DNA of 64,000 bases from Phenylobacterium aquaticum (GTDB lineage Bacteria; Pseudomonadota; Alphaproteobacteria; Caulobacterales; Caulobacteraceae). Position numbers and translations under genes: made by a program. The DNA is taken from contig NZ_JALDPT010000006.1 of the NCBI RefSeq assembly GCF_022695515.1, positions 62,001 to 126,000 on the forward strand, written 5' to 3'. The notes beneath the pieces were generated by a model. That model saw only the letters and a program-made list of their open reading frames with translations. It made no database searches and was not told where the DNA came from. The first letter of the stretch is position 1. Each line of letters starts with the position of its first letter. Shown here piece after piece: positions 1-6,866 of this stretch.

Positions 1-2
1 TG

Positions 3-53
3 GCGAAGATCGTGGACGACCTAGTGGCGGACTATGAGGCTGCGGCGATCTAG
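3..53 (+). CDS. C-terminal end of a truncated upstream gene
   Basis: Only the last 16 codons lie in the window, ending AKIVDDLVADYEAAAI then TAG. The fragment is too short to name a family. It runs in the same direction as the HxlR-type gene that follows after about 340 bases. Confidence 0.4.
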   Translation, partial: AKIVDDLVADYEAAAI

Positions 54-92
54 GGCCGGGCCTGAGCGAGGTTGGCGCCGAGAGGCCGCTTC

Positions 93-276
93 AACCACAA
101 AGGGCACGAAGGAAGCGAAGGAACACGAAGGCGTTCGCGCTGAACTGAGATCACGGTCGAGGGCTGAGCCTAGATGCTTATTGGCGCAAAGCGCCGACAA
201 ACTGGCTGACGCTCGCGCCCGCGTCGAAGATCTGGCCCCTTTGTGTTCCTTCGCTTCCTTCGTGCCCTTTGTGGTT
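93..276. repeat. 39-bp inverted repeat pair of a dispersed-type element
   Basis: The segment at 93-131 (starting aaccacaaagggcacgaagg) is repeated in inverted orientation at 238-276 with one mismatch. The 106 bases between them show no convincing gene. The purine-rich accacaaagg-cacgaagg unit resembles intergenic repeats common in proteobacterial genomes (recalled, not searched). This pair fills most of the 340-base gap before the first complete gene. Confidence 0.75.
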
Positions 277-394
277 CAATAGAGTCCATAAGCGCCTCCG
301 AGCTTGGGGGTTTCCCTCCAAGCGTGGCCCCCGGCAGGTCTTGACAACACCGGTCCGGAACCGAAGGGTCCGCGGCTTCGACGCCTGAGGTGAC

Positions 395-1351
395 ATGCCC
401 GAGTCCAGCCGAACCGACAGCCCGGACGCGGCCCCTCTGACCCAGCTGGTCCAGGCCAATTCGGCGACGCGGGCGCTCAACATCCTGGGCGATCGCTGGA
501 CCCTGATGATCCTCTTTCTGGCGTTCAACCGGGTGCACCGGTTCGACGATTTCCAGAGCCGCATAGGCTTGGCCCGCAGCCTGCTGATCGACCGGCTGCG
601 GCGGCTTTGCAAGGCCGGGATCCTCAAGAAGGTGCTCTATCAGGAGCGGCCGGCGCGGGAGGAATATCACCTCTCCGACATGGGCCTCGACCTCTACAGC
701 CTGGCCCTGACCATCATCCGCTGGGAGAAGCGCTGGTTCTATGACGCGGCCAATCCGGCCCATAGGCTGAAGCATAGCTGCGGCCACGAGTTCACGCCGG
801 AGTTCCGCTGCGGCCATTGCAAGGAGGTGGTCAGCCCGCGCGACGTCTATGTGCAGGACGGGCCGGGCGCCGGCGTCGAGCCCTCGCCGCCGCCGCGGGC
901 GCAGCGGCGCTCGATCGTGCCGGCCGAGGGGCTGAACAACGGCAACCCGATGCTGGATCGCGCCTTCCAGGTGCTGGGCGACAGGTGGACCAGCCACGTG
1001 ATCGCCTCGGCCTTCCTAGGCCGCCGGCGGTTCAACGATTTCCAGAACAGCCTGGGCGTGGCGCCCAACATCCTGTCCGACCGGCTGGGCCGGCTGGTGG
1101 AGCTGGGGGTGCTGAAGAAGGTGCTCTACCAGGAGCGGCCCGAGCGCTGGGAATACCGGCTGACCGACGAGGGCCGCGATCTCTATCCGCTGATCGCCGA
1201 GCTGAACCGCTGGGGCGACAAATGGCTGGCCGGCGACAAGGGCCCGCCGCTGATCACCTATCACCGCACCTGCGGCCACGAGCTTGTGCCGCTCGTCACC
1301 TGCGACCACTGCGGGGAGCCGGCGACGGCGTTTACGGTGACGCAGGGGTGA
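395..1351 (+). CDS. tandem HxlR-family transcriptional regulator (two fused domains)
   Basis: Transcription factor of 318 aa made of two complete HxlR-type winged-helix units in one chain. HxlR proteins are usually 110-150 aa single-domain dimers. The LGDRWT signature occurs at residues 31-36 and 194-199, and both halves contain KKVLYQERP, pointing to internal duplication. Each half ends in a cysteine cluster with the same spacing (C129, C139, C142 and C293, C303, C306) that could bind zinc. The linker around 155-175 is rich in Pro and Arg. The ATG at 395 follows a TGAGGTGA ribosome-binding sequence. Its regulatory target is unknown. A relic of a second copy of the gene's 3' end lies about 1 kb downstream. 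Confidence 0.9.
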   Translation: MPESSRTDSPDAAPLTQLVQANSATRALNILGDRWTLMILFLAFNRVHRFDDFQSRIGLARSLLIDRLRRLCKAGILKKVLYQERPAREEYHLSDMGLDLYSLALTIIRWEKRWFYDAANPAHRLKHSCGHEFTPEFRCGHCKEVVSPRDVYVQDGPGAGVEPSPPPRAQRRSIVPAEGLNNGNPMLDRAFQVLGDRWTSHVIASAFLGRRRFNDFQNSLGVAPNILSDRLGRLVELGVLKKVLYQERPERWEYRLTDEGRDLYPLIAELNRWGDKWLAGDKGPPLITYHRTCGHELVPLVTCDHCGEPATAFTVTQG

Positions 1352-1362
1352 GGGGGGGCTTC

Positions 1363-1431
1363 GGGGACACGATACCTGTTTCCCGATTTTGATCGGCGCG
1401 GGCGTAGCCGGGAAATAGGTATCATGTCCCC
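1363..1431. repeat. palindromic repeat with GGGGACA arms (REP/RAYT-like)
   Basis: Arms of 22 bp at 1363-1384 (ggggacacgatacctgtttc then cc) and 1410-1431 are inverted copies with two mismatches, around a 25-base loop. The GGGGACA-n-ATACC arm type is familiar from palindromes associated with REP-associated tyrosine transposases (recalled). No transposase is in the window. The right arm contains the stop codon of the acetyltransferase gene on the minus strand. Confidence 0.7.
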
Positions 1432-2192
1432 TTTCCCGGCAGGGCCAGGCTCCAGACGGGGAGGTCGGCGACCAGCTCGAAGCCGAGGCTGTCATAGAGC
1501 GGTCGGCCGGCTTCCGACGCGCCGAGGTGGAAGCGCGTCATCCCGCGGCGCCGGTAGTCGCGGATCACTTCGCTCAACAGGGCTCGGCCGAAGCCCATGC
1601 GCTGGTGCTCGGGCGGCGTGGCCATGAGGGAGATCCCCGCCGTATCGCCCGTCGGGGTGACGGTGACGGTGCACATTGGACCCGCGTCGCCCCAAGCGAT
1701 GTAGGTCTCGACGCCCGAGGTTTCGGTCATGCAGACCTCGAAATACCTGGCAACGATATCGCGCGGCTCGTCGAAGGCGGCGGCGATCAGGTCGCCTGCG
1801 ACGGCGGCCAAATCCGGACCGAGGGCGCGGACGACCTTGGTCGGGCGCGCCGGGGGCACGGGAACGTCCGGGCGAAGCACCATCAGCGGCGCCGTTCCGA
1901 CGGCGGTCATGCCCAGCCGCGTCGCGACCGGCGCAAGGGCTTCCGCCGCGCGGGGGCTCATGACGGCCGAGAGCGGCCGTCCTCGTTCGACCGCTCGGGC
2001 CACGGACCGGATGAGGAACTCCTCGGCCTTGGGATCGGCGCCGAGGGTCAGCCTGTTGAAGTCCGCAAGCGGTTCTTCGGTCAGACCCAGGACGCAGGTC
2101 CGCGTCATGTGGAGTTCGACCCCAGGCGCCGCGATCATCTGAGCGGCGAGCGCGCGTACGCAGAGCTGGATCAGCTCTTCGGTCTCATCCAT
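1422..2192 (-). CDS. GNAT-family N-acetyltransferase
   Basis: Predicted acetyl-CoA-dependent N-acyltransferase of 256 aa. The C-terminal half has the GNAT core, with HQRMGFGRALLSEVI as the acetyl-CoA pyrophosphate loop (R/Q-x-x-G-x-G/A type) and LYDSLGFE near the end. The N-terminal half is a more diverged domain. The start at 2192 is chosen because GGGGGA lies 7 bases upstream; an ATG 51 bases further upstream lacks this. The stop codon lies inside the GGGGACA palindrome, so the last residues (PGKGT) derive from the repeat. The gene sits between the hxlR 3' end and its duplicated relic, suggesting it arrived by rearrangement. Substrate unknown. Confidence 0.8.
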   Translation of the reverse strand: MDETEELIQLCVRALAAQMIAAPGVELHMTRTCVLGLTEEPLADFNRLTLGADPKAEEFLIRSVARAVERGRPLSAVMSPRAAEALAPVATRLGMTAVGTAPLMVLRPDVPVPPARPTKVVRALGPDLAAVAGDLIAAAFDEPRDIVARYFEVCMTETSGVETYIAWGDAGPMCTVTVTPTGDTAGISLMATPPEHQRMGFGRALLSEVIRDYRRRGMTRFHLGASEAGRPLYDSLGFELVADLPVWSLALPGKGT

Positions 2193-2321
2193 GGGAATCC
2201 CCCCGCGTGCGGTCGCCACCTTGCCGGAGCGACGTCTACGCATCCCGCCAAGTTAGAGCCCGCGCCGGCTGCATGCCACCCTGCGGCGCCCCGTGCTTGC
2301 GGCTTCGGGGGGTTTCGGGGA

Positions 2322-2376
2322 CACCTGCGACCACTGCGGGGAAGCCGCGACGGCGTTCACGGTGACGCAGGGGTGA
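2322..2376 (+). pseudogene. relic of an hxlR 3' end
   Basis: These 55 bases match the last 55 bases of the HxlR gene (1297-1351) with only a few differences and would encode TCDHCGEAATAFTVTQG then TGA. Two differences are synonymous, one changes Pro to Ala. The relic is fused upstream to tttcggggacac, the same sequence that begins the palindrome after the intact gene. It is best read as the remains of a paralogue or a rearrangement footprint. Confidence 0.65.
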
Positions 2377-2383
2377 GGGGAGC

Positions 2384-3010
2384 CTAGCCGCCCACCCCCT
2401 CATGCGAGCGTTCCATCGCGCGCTTGTAGGCGTCGCGGCCGGTGGTGCGGGCGAGATAGGCCTGTTCGGCGTCGCCAAGGGTGAGGCCGCAGTTCCTTTG
2501 GCCGAGGTTCAGTGCGTAAGTCACCGAGATGTCGGCGGCGGTGAAGGCTTCGCCCGCCAGATAGGGCGAGGCGGCGAGGCGCTGGCGGACCAGGTTCAGG
2601 CGTTTCTGCAGCACCGCCAGGCACCAGGTCGCGCCCCAGTTCTCCCGCTCGGCCTCCGGCGCCATGAAGCGGCTGACGACGACGGGCATCATCAGGGTGG
2701 CGAGGCCGGCCTCGCCCAGGTGGAGGAACTGTTGATAGGCGGGGAAGGTCGGATCGGCGGGCGCGGGCGCCAGCGGCGTCGGGCCGTAGCGGGCCATCAG
2801 ATATTCCATGATGGCGATGGACTCGATCATCGAGACGTCGCCGTCCTGCAGCGCCGGGATGTAGTCGGCCGGATTGACCGCCAGGAACTCGGGGTCCCGC
2901 ACGGGCGCCAGCATGTCCACCTGGCGGATCTGGTAGGGCAGGCCCATCTCCTCCAGCAGCCAGACGACCCGGATCGATCGCGAGGTCTGCCCGCCCCATA
3001 CGGTGATCAT
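2384..3010 (-). CDS. glutathione S-transferase family protein
   Basis: Protein of 208 aa with the two GST domains: an N-terminal thioredoxin fold (about 1-80; VWGGQTSRSIRVVWLLEE and the VNPADYIPALQDGD and MIESIAIMEYL segments that bind glutathione) and an all-helical C-terminal domain (about 90-205). Ser/Thr near residue 9-10 is the candidate glutathione-activating residue. The ATG at 3010 starts exactly where family homology starts; the open frame further upstream looks non-coding. Likely cytoplasmic detoxification or conjugation; the substrate cannot be inferred. The stop lies only 8 bases from the hxlR relic. Confidence 0.9.
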   Translation of the reverse strand: MITVWGGQTSRSIRVVWLLEEMGLPYQIRQVDMLAPVRDPEFLAVNPADYIPALQDGDVSMIESIAIMEYLMARYGPTPLAPAPADPTFPAYQQFLHLGEAGLATLMMPVVVSRFMAPEAERENWGATWCLAVLQKRLNLVRQRLAASPYLAGEAFTAADISVTYALNLGQRNCGLTLGDAEQAYLARTTGRDAYKRAMERSHEGVGG

Positions 3011-3150
3011 GCGCCGGCCCTTTCCTGGCGTGGCTGAGGATGGGGCCCAGCGAAGCGGAAATGGCGCGGACGGTCCAGGGGGAGGTGGGGGTTGGATCCA
3101 GTTGGGCGTCAGGAGAGCGTCCGTTTCTGCGCCGCCAGGGTGAGCGAACC

Positions 3151-3738
3151 TCAGGGCGGAGGGGCCGCCGCGGCCAGGCGTTCGACGGCCCAGTCCGGGG
3201 TGTGATCCCCCTCGCTCACGAAGATCACAAGCGCCGTGCCCTCCCGCGGCCGACCGGACGCGAAGCGGGCGTGACCGAGGGCCTGCAGAATGGCCTTCTC
3301 GAACACTCGGCCCGGCGCCTGTTCGACGACCTGACAGGCGTGGACCAGACCCCGCCCGTCGATCCGCAGCCGGAGCCGCACCCAACCGCATTGGCCCCGG
3401 AGGTTCGCGACCGCCGGGTAGCTCGGACGCGGCCGGACCAGATAGGTCTCGTCCGGCTCAGACCTTGGCGGCGGAGGAGGAACTTCAATGACCGGCGCGG
3501 CCGAGGCGACAAGCGGCGCCACGACGCCCTGATGGACCAGTGCGCCCAGGAACAGCAGCCCAAGCGCCCCAGCAACTCCGAGCGGGATCGCCAAGACCCC
3601 AAGCTTTGGCGCGTAGTGCGACACGACCAAAGCGCACCAGAACGTCAGCGCCCAAAAGGCCCAGGCCAAGGGTGGGGGAAGCCACCGGCGAATTGGGCGC
3701 CAAGGGGGCGGCTGATCCTCAGGTTGCGATGTCGCCAT
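3151..3738 (-). CDS. TonB C-terminal domain protein (energy-transducer-like)
   Basis: Inner-membrane protein of 195 aa. Residues about 20-85 contain two hydrophobic segments instead of the single N-terminal anchor of classical TonB. A short proline run (VPPPPPRSEP) follows, then a TonB C-terminal domain from about 98 to 180, with YPAVANLRGQCGWVRLRLRI and GRVFEKAILQALGHARF as typical segments. TonB proteins couple the proton-motive force to outer-membrane receptors; with three TonB-dependent receptors in this window it may serve one of them (inference). The periplasmic linker is short for spanning the periplasm, so it could instead act in another TonB-like role. Confidence 0.8.
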   Translation of the reverse strand: MATSQPEDQPPPWRPIRRWLPPPLAWAFWALTFWCALVVSHYAPKLGVLAIPLGVAGALGLLFLGALVHQGVVAPLVASAAPVIEVPPPPPRSEPDETYLVRPRPSYPAVANLRGQCGWVRLRLRIDGRGLVHACQVVEQAPGRVFEKAILQALGHARFASGRPREGTALVIFVSEGDHTPDWAVERLAAAAPPP

Positions 3739-3821
3739 CGCCTAACCTAGGCGGGCTCACAGTTATCCCGTCAAGTGGCGGTCCTGGCCGGAGCGGCGGC
3801 TCTGGCGCTAAAGCCTCGCCC

Positions 3822-5725
3822 CTAGAACTCCTCCCAGCTGTCATCGACCGGCGCAGGCGCCGCGCGGCTGTTGACGGCGATCTTCTGGCGTTGGGGCTGG
3901 GGGGCTGACATGCGGGCCGGAGCGGCGGTGCGGCGCTGGGGGGCGGCGGCGTCGCCGGCCTTGAAGCGGCCGACCAGGGTGGAGAGCTCGCCGGTCTCGC
4001 CGCGCAGGGCGTGGACGGCGGCCGAGGTCTCCTCGACCATGGCGGCGTTCTGCTGGGTCATCTGGTCCATGTGATTGACCGCGATATTGACCTGATGCAG
4101 GCCGGCGGCCTGCTCCTGGGCGGAGGCCGCGATCTCGATGACCAGGGCGTCGATGCTGGCCACATGCTGGACGATGCGGCCCAGCGCCTTGCCGGTCTGG
4201 CCGACCAGGTCCACGCCCGACGCCACCTGCTGGCTGGAGGCCGAGATAAGGGTCTTGATCTCCTTGGCGGCTTCGGCCGAGCGCTGGGCAAGCGCCCGGA
4301 CCTCGGAGGCGACCACGGCGAAGCCCTTGCCGGCCTCGCCGCGCGGGCGGCTTCGACCCCGGCGTTGAGGGCCAGAAGGTTGGTCTGGAACGCGATCTCG
4401 TCGATCACGCCGATGATCTGGCCGATCTTGCCGGAGCTTTCCTCGATCTCGCCCATGGCGGTGACGGCGCGGCGGACGACCTCGCCGGAGGTCTCGGCGT
4501 CGGCGCGGGCGGTGGCGACCACGCCGGTGGCCTCCTTGGCGCCCGAGGCGGTCTTGCCGACCGTGGCGGTGATCTGGTCGAGGGCCGCGGCAGTTTCTTC
4601 CAGGCTGGCGGCCTGTTGTTCCGTGCGGCGCGAGAGGTCGTCGGCGGCCTGGGTGATTTCCTGGGCGCCGGAATCGATGGCGACGGTGGAGCCGGACAGG
4701 GTGCGGATGGCGTCCTGCAGGTGGGCGACAGCGGAGTTGAAGTCGGCCTTCAGGCGCTCGTATTCCGGGGCGACGTCGAGGTCGAGGCGGACGGTGAGGT
4801 CGCCCTGGGCCAGTTCGGACAGCTCATGGGCCATGGCGTCGACGACGCGCTTCTGGGCCTCGCCGGCGGCCTCGAAGGCGGCCTCGGTGCTCTTCAGGCG
4901 GCGATCGACCTCCTGGTGCATCTGGGCGGCGTCGGCCTCGAGGCGGGCGCGCTCGACGGCGTTCTCCTTGAAGACCAGGACGCTGCGGGCCATGTCGCCG
5001 AGCTCGTCGCCGCGGTCGGCGCCGACCACCTCGACGCTGAGATCGCCGCCGGCCAGCCGCTGCATCACGGCCTCCAGGCGCTGGATCGCCGAGACCACCA
5101 GGCGTTCGAAGAAGGCCGCGGCGCCGACGCCGCCGGCGATCATGACCAGAGCGATCAGGGCGGAGAAGGTCATGGCCTGCTTGAACTGGCGCTCGCCGGC
5201 CGCCCGCGCGGCCTCGGCGGCGTCGGAGGCCTTGTCGCAGATGACCACGATCTGGGCGTTCAGCTTGGTGTAGTCGTCGAGGCGCTGGCGGTAGCCCTCG
5301 GTGGCCAACTCCTTCTGGTTCAGTTGGGAGAAGGCGAGCATGTCGCCGCCGCCGGCCTTGTAGGCCTTCCAGCTCTTCTCCAGGTCGCCGACCGCCTGGC
5401 GCATGGCCGGGTCGAGCTTGACCGGAGCCAGCAGCTTGAAGCGGTCGTCGATCTGCTTGGCGTCGGCGTTGAGGATCTTCTCTGCCGCCTGCATGGTCGC
5501 GGTGTCGACCGAGAGGATATGGCTGGCTTCCTCGGCGCGGTAGTCGGAGACGAAGCCGTTGATGTCGCCCAGATTGTTCTCGACCGGCAGCCAGACCGTG
5601 CTGAGCTCTTTGAGCTTGGCGTTGGATTCCGCCAGGAGCAGGGCGTTGAAGGCGCAGATGGCCATGATCACCACCAGACCGGCGGTCCATGACGCGCGCA
5701 TCCGCGCCTTAATCGTACGAAGCAT
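3822..5725 (-). pseudogene. methyl-accepting chemotaxis protein, broken by a one-base frameshift
   Basis: Chemoreceptor that would be 634 aa if one missing base is restored. Visible order: TM1 (about 12-33), periplasmic helical sensor, TM2 (about 188-213), HAMP regions, and a signalling domain with the hairpin-tip motif [20 protein letters not shown]. Just after this, near 4340, a GGG run is one base short: the frame needed for [10 protein letters not shown] is lost, and the remainder ([12 protein letters not shown] onward) continues in another frame to 3822. The true C terminus ends SWEEF, which resembles the CheR-docking pentapeptide NWETF. The start at 5725 (MLRTIKARM) is preferred over one 24 bases upstream. 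The break may be an assembly error. Confidence 0.85.
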
Positions 5726-5842
5726 ATGAGGGACCCCAGCCGTCAACACAGTGAACTGGCGGCTAGGGTCGCAGGTGTTGGTAAATGACCGTTAAAGTTA
5801 TGGAGGTGCGGCGCCTGCGACGCTAGGTCGCGTTAGGGCGGA

Positions 5843-6373
5843 TCAGCTGGCCACCGGCCGGGAGATCATTTCCTGGACCTCGGCGCTCATCGGCTGGCCG
5901 GCCTTCATGGCGGCGCTGATCCGGCCGTCGAAATATTCCCGCCATTCGCAGATCAGCGGCCCCCGGAACTGCAGCGAGCCGGCATAGGGGATGGCGACGT
6001 GCTGGCCGGTGGTCAGCCAGAACTCGTCGACGCCTTCCATGAACAGGCGGTCGGCGCTCTCGGCATAGTCGAAGATGCGCCACTTGTTGGTCTTGATGAC
6101 CGGAGCCATGCCCTGCAGCGCCGTGCGCATGGCGGCCTTGCCGCGGATCGCCGGGGCGTAGCCGGAGGAGTTGCGCCAGATGATGTCGTCGGTGACGTGG
6201 ACCAGCACGCCCTCCACATCCTGGTGATGCCAGGCGTCGAGGATGGCGAGCAGGGTGGGATAGAGGCGCGACATGGGCTTTTCCTGAGACAGGGCGGGGG
6301 AGGCGGCGACCAGGCCGGCGGCGCCGGCGGCGGCCAGCAGGGTGCGGCGGTCGAGGGAGAGAAAAGGGCTCAC
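5843..6373 (-). CDS. exported SnoaL/NTF2-like protein (limonene-epoxide-hydrolase-like)
   Basis: Protein of 176 aa with a GTG start overlapping the TGA of the preceding gene (GTGA), so translation is probably coupled. Residues 1-30 form a twin-arginine-type signal (DRRTLLAAAGAAGLVAASP, cleavage near ALS-Q). The mature part is an NTF2-fold domain related to limonene-1,2-epoxide hydrolase: MEGVDEF and ICEWREYFD match the catalytic segments, but Arg99 of that enzyme is Gly114 here and Asp132 is Glu146, while Asp101 is kept (D116). An internal ATG at 6274, preceded by CAGGAAAA, could make a cytoplasmic form. It is a paralogue of its upstream neighbour; both end RPVAS. Confidence 0.8.
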   Translation of the reverse strand: MSPFLSLDRRTLLAAAGAAGLVAASPALSQEKPMSRLYPTLLAILDAWHHQDVEGVLVHVTDDIIWRNSSGYAPAIRGKAAMRTALQGMAPVIKTNKWRIFDYAESADRLFMEGVDEFWLTTGQHVAIPYAGSLQFRGPLICEWREYFDGRISAAMKAGQPMSAEVQEMISRPVAS

Positions 6374-6801
6374 GAGGCGACCGGGCGGTCGAGCAGTTCG
6401 AGCACCTGACGCGACAGGGGTTCGCCGGCCTTCTGGGCGGCGAGCACGCCCAGGTCGACATAGTCGCGCCAGCCGCAGATCAGGTCGCCCTTGAAGTCGA
6501 GCACCCCGGCATAGGGGGCGGCGATGCGCTTGCCGTCGGCGGTGGTGTAGTCGTCGACGCCTTCGATAAACAGGCGGTCGCCGGTCTCGGCATAGGCGAA
6601 GATCCGCCACTGGATGCCGTGCATGTCCTTTTGGAAATTGCCCAGCAGCTTGGCGGCGGCGGCCTTGCCGCGCACCGGCGGCATGCCGGGGGCGGCGTAG
6701 TACCAGACGATGTCGTCGGCCATGTGGGCGAGAACGCCCTCGATGTCCTTGGCCTGCCAGGCCGCGATGACCTTGCCCAGGATGGCGTAGCAACGGCCCA
6801 T
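6370..6801 (-). CDS. SnoaL/NTF2-like protein (limonene-epoxide-hydrolase-like), cytoplasmic
   Basis: Single NTF2-fold domain of 143 aa without signal peptide. Compared with limonene-1,2-epoxide hydrolase (Arg99, Asp101, Asp132 in the Rhodococcus enzyme), FIEGVDDY gives Gly81 and Asp83, and ICGWRDYVD gives Asp113. Both aspartates are therefore present but the arginine is not, so epoxide hydrolysis is uncertain. It is first of a two-gene unit with the exported paralogue at 5843-6373 (4-base overlap) and lies downstream of a TonB-dependent receptor gene, from which a terminator separates it. Substrate unknown. Confidence 0.85.
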   Translation of the reverse strand: MGRCYAILGKVIAAWQAKDIEGVLAHMADDIVWYYAAPGMPPVRGKAAAAKLLGNFQKDMHGIQWRIFAYAETGDRLFIEGVDDYTTADGKRIAAPYAGVLDFKGDLICGWRDYVDLGVLAAQKAGEPLSRQVLELLDRPVAS

Positions 6802-6830
6802 GACCGACCTCTCGTACTCAAACAGAAAAG

Positions 6831-6854
6831 GGCCGGGCGGCGAACCGCCCGGCC
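6831..6854 (-). terminator. rho-independent-type terminator after the TonB receptor gene
   Basis: A perfect 10-bp stem (ggccgggcgg/ccgcccggcc) with a CGAA tetraloop starts 12 bases after the receptor stop codon. Read on the minus strand it is followed by cttttctgtttg, a T-rich run. Confidence 0.75.
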
Positions 6855-6866
6855 GTCACCATAGTC

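Noticed and set aside
341-346. TTGACA as a -35 box for the HxlR gene
   Set aside because: No acceptable -10 element lies 16-18 bases downstream.
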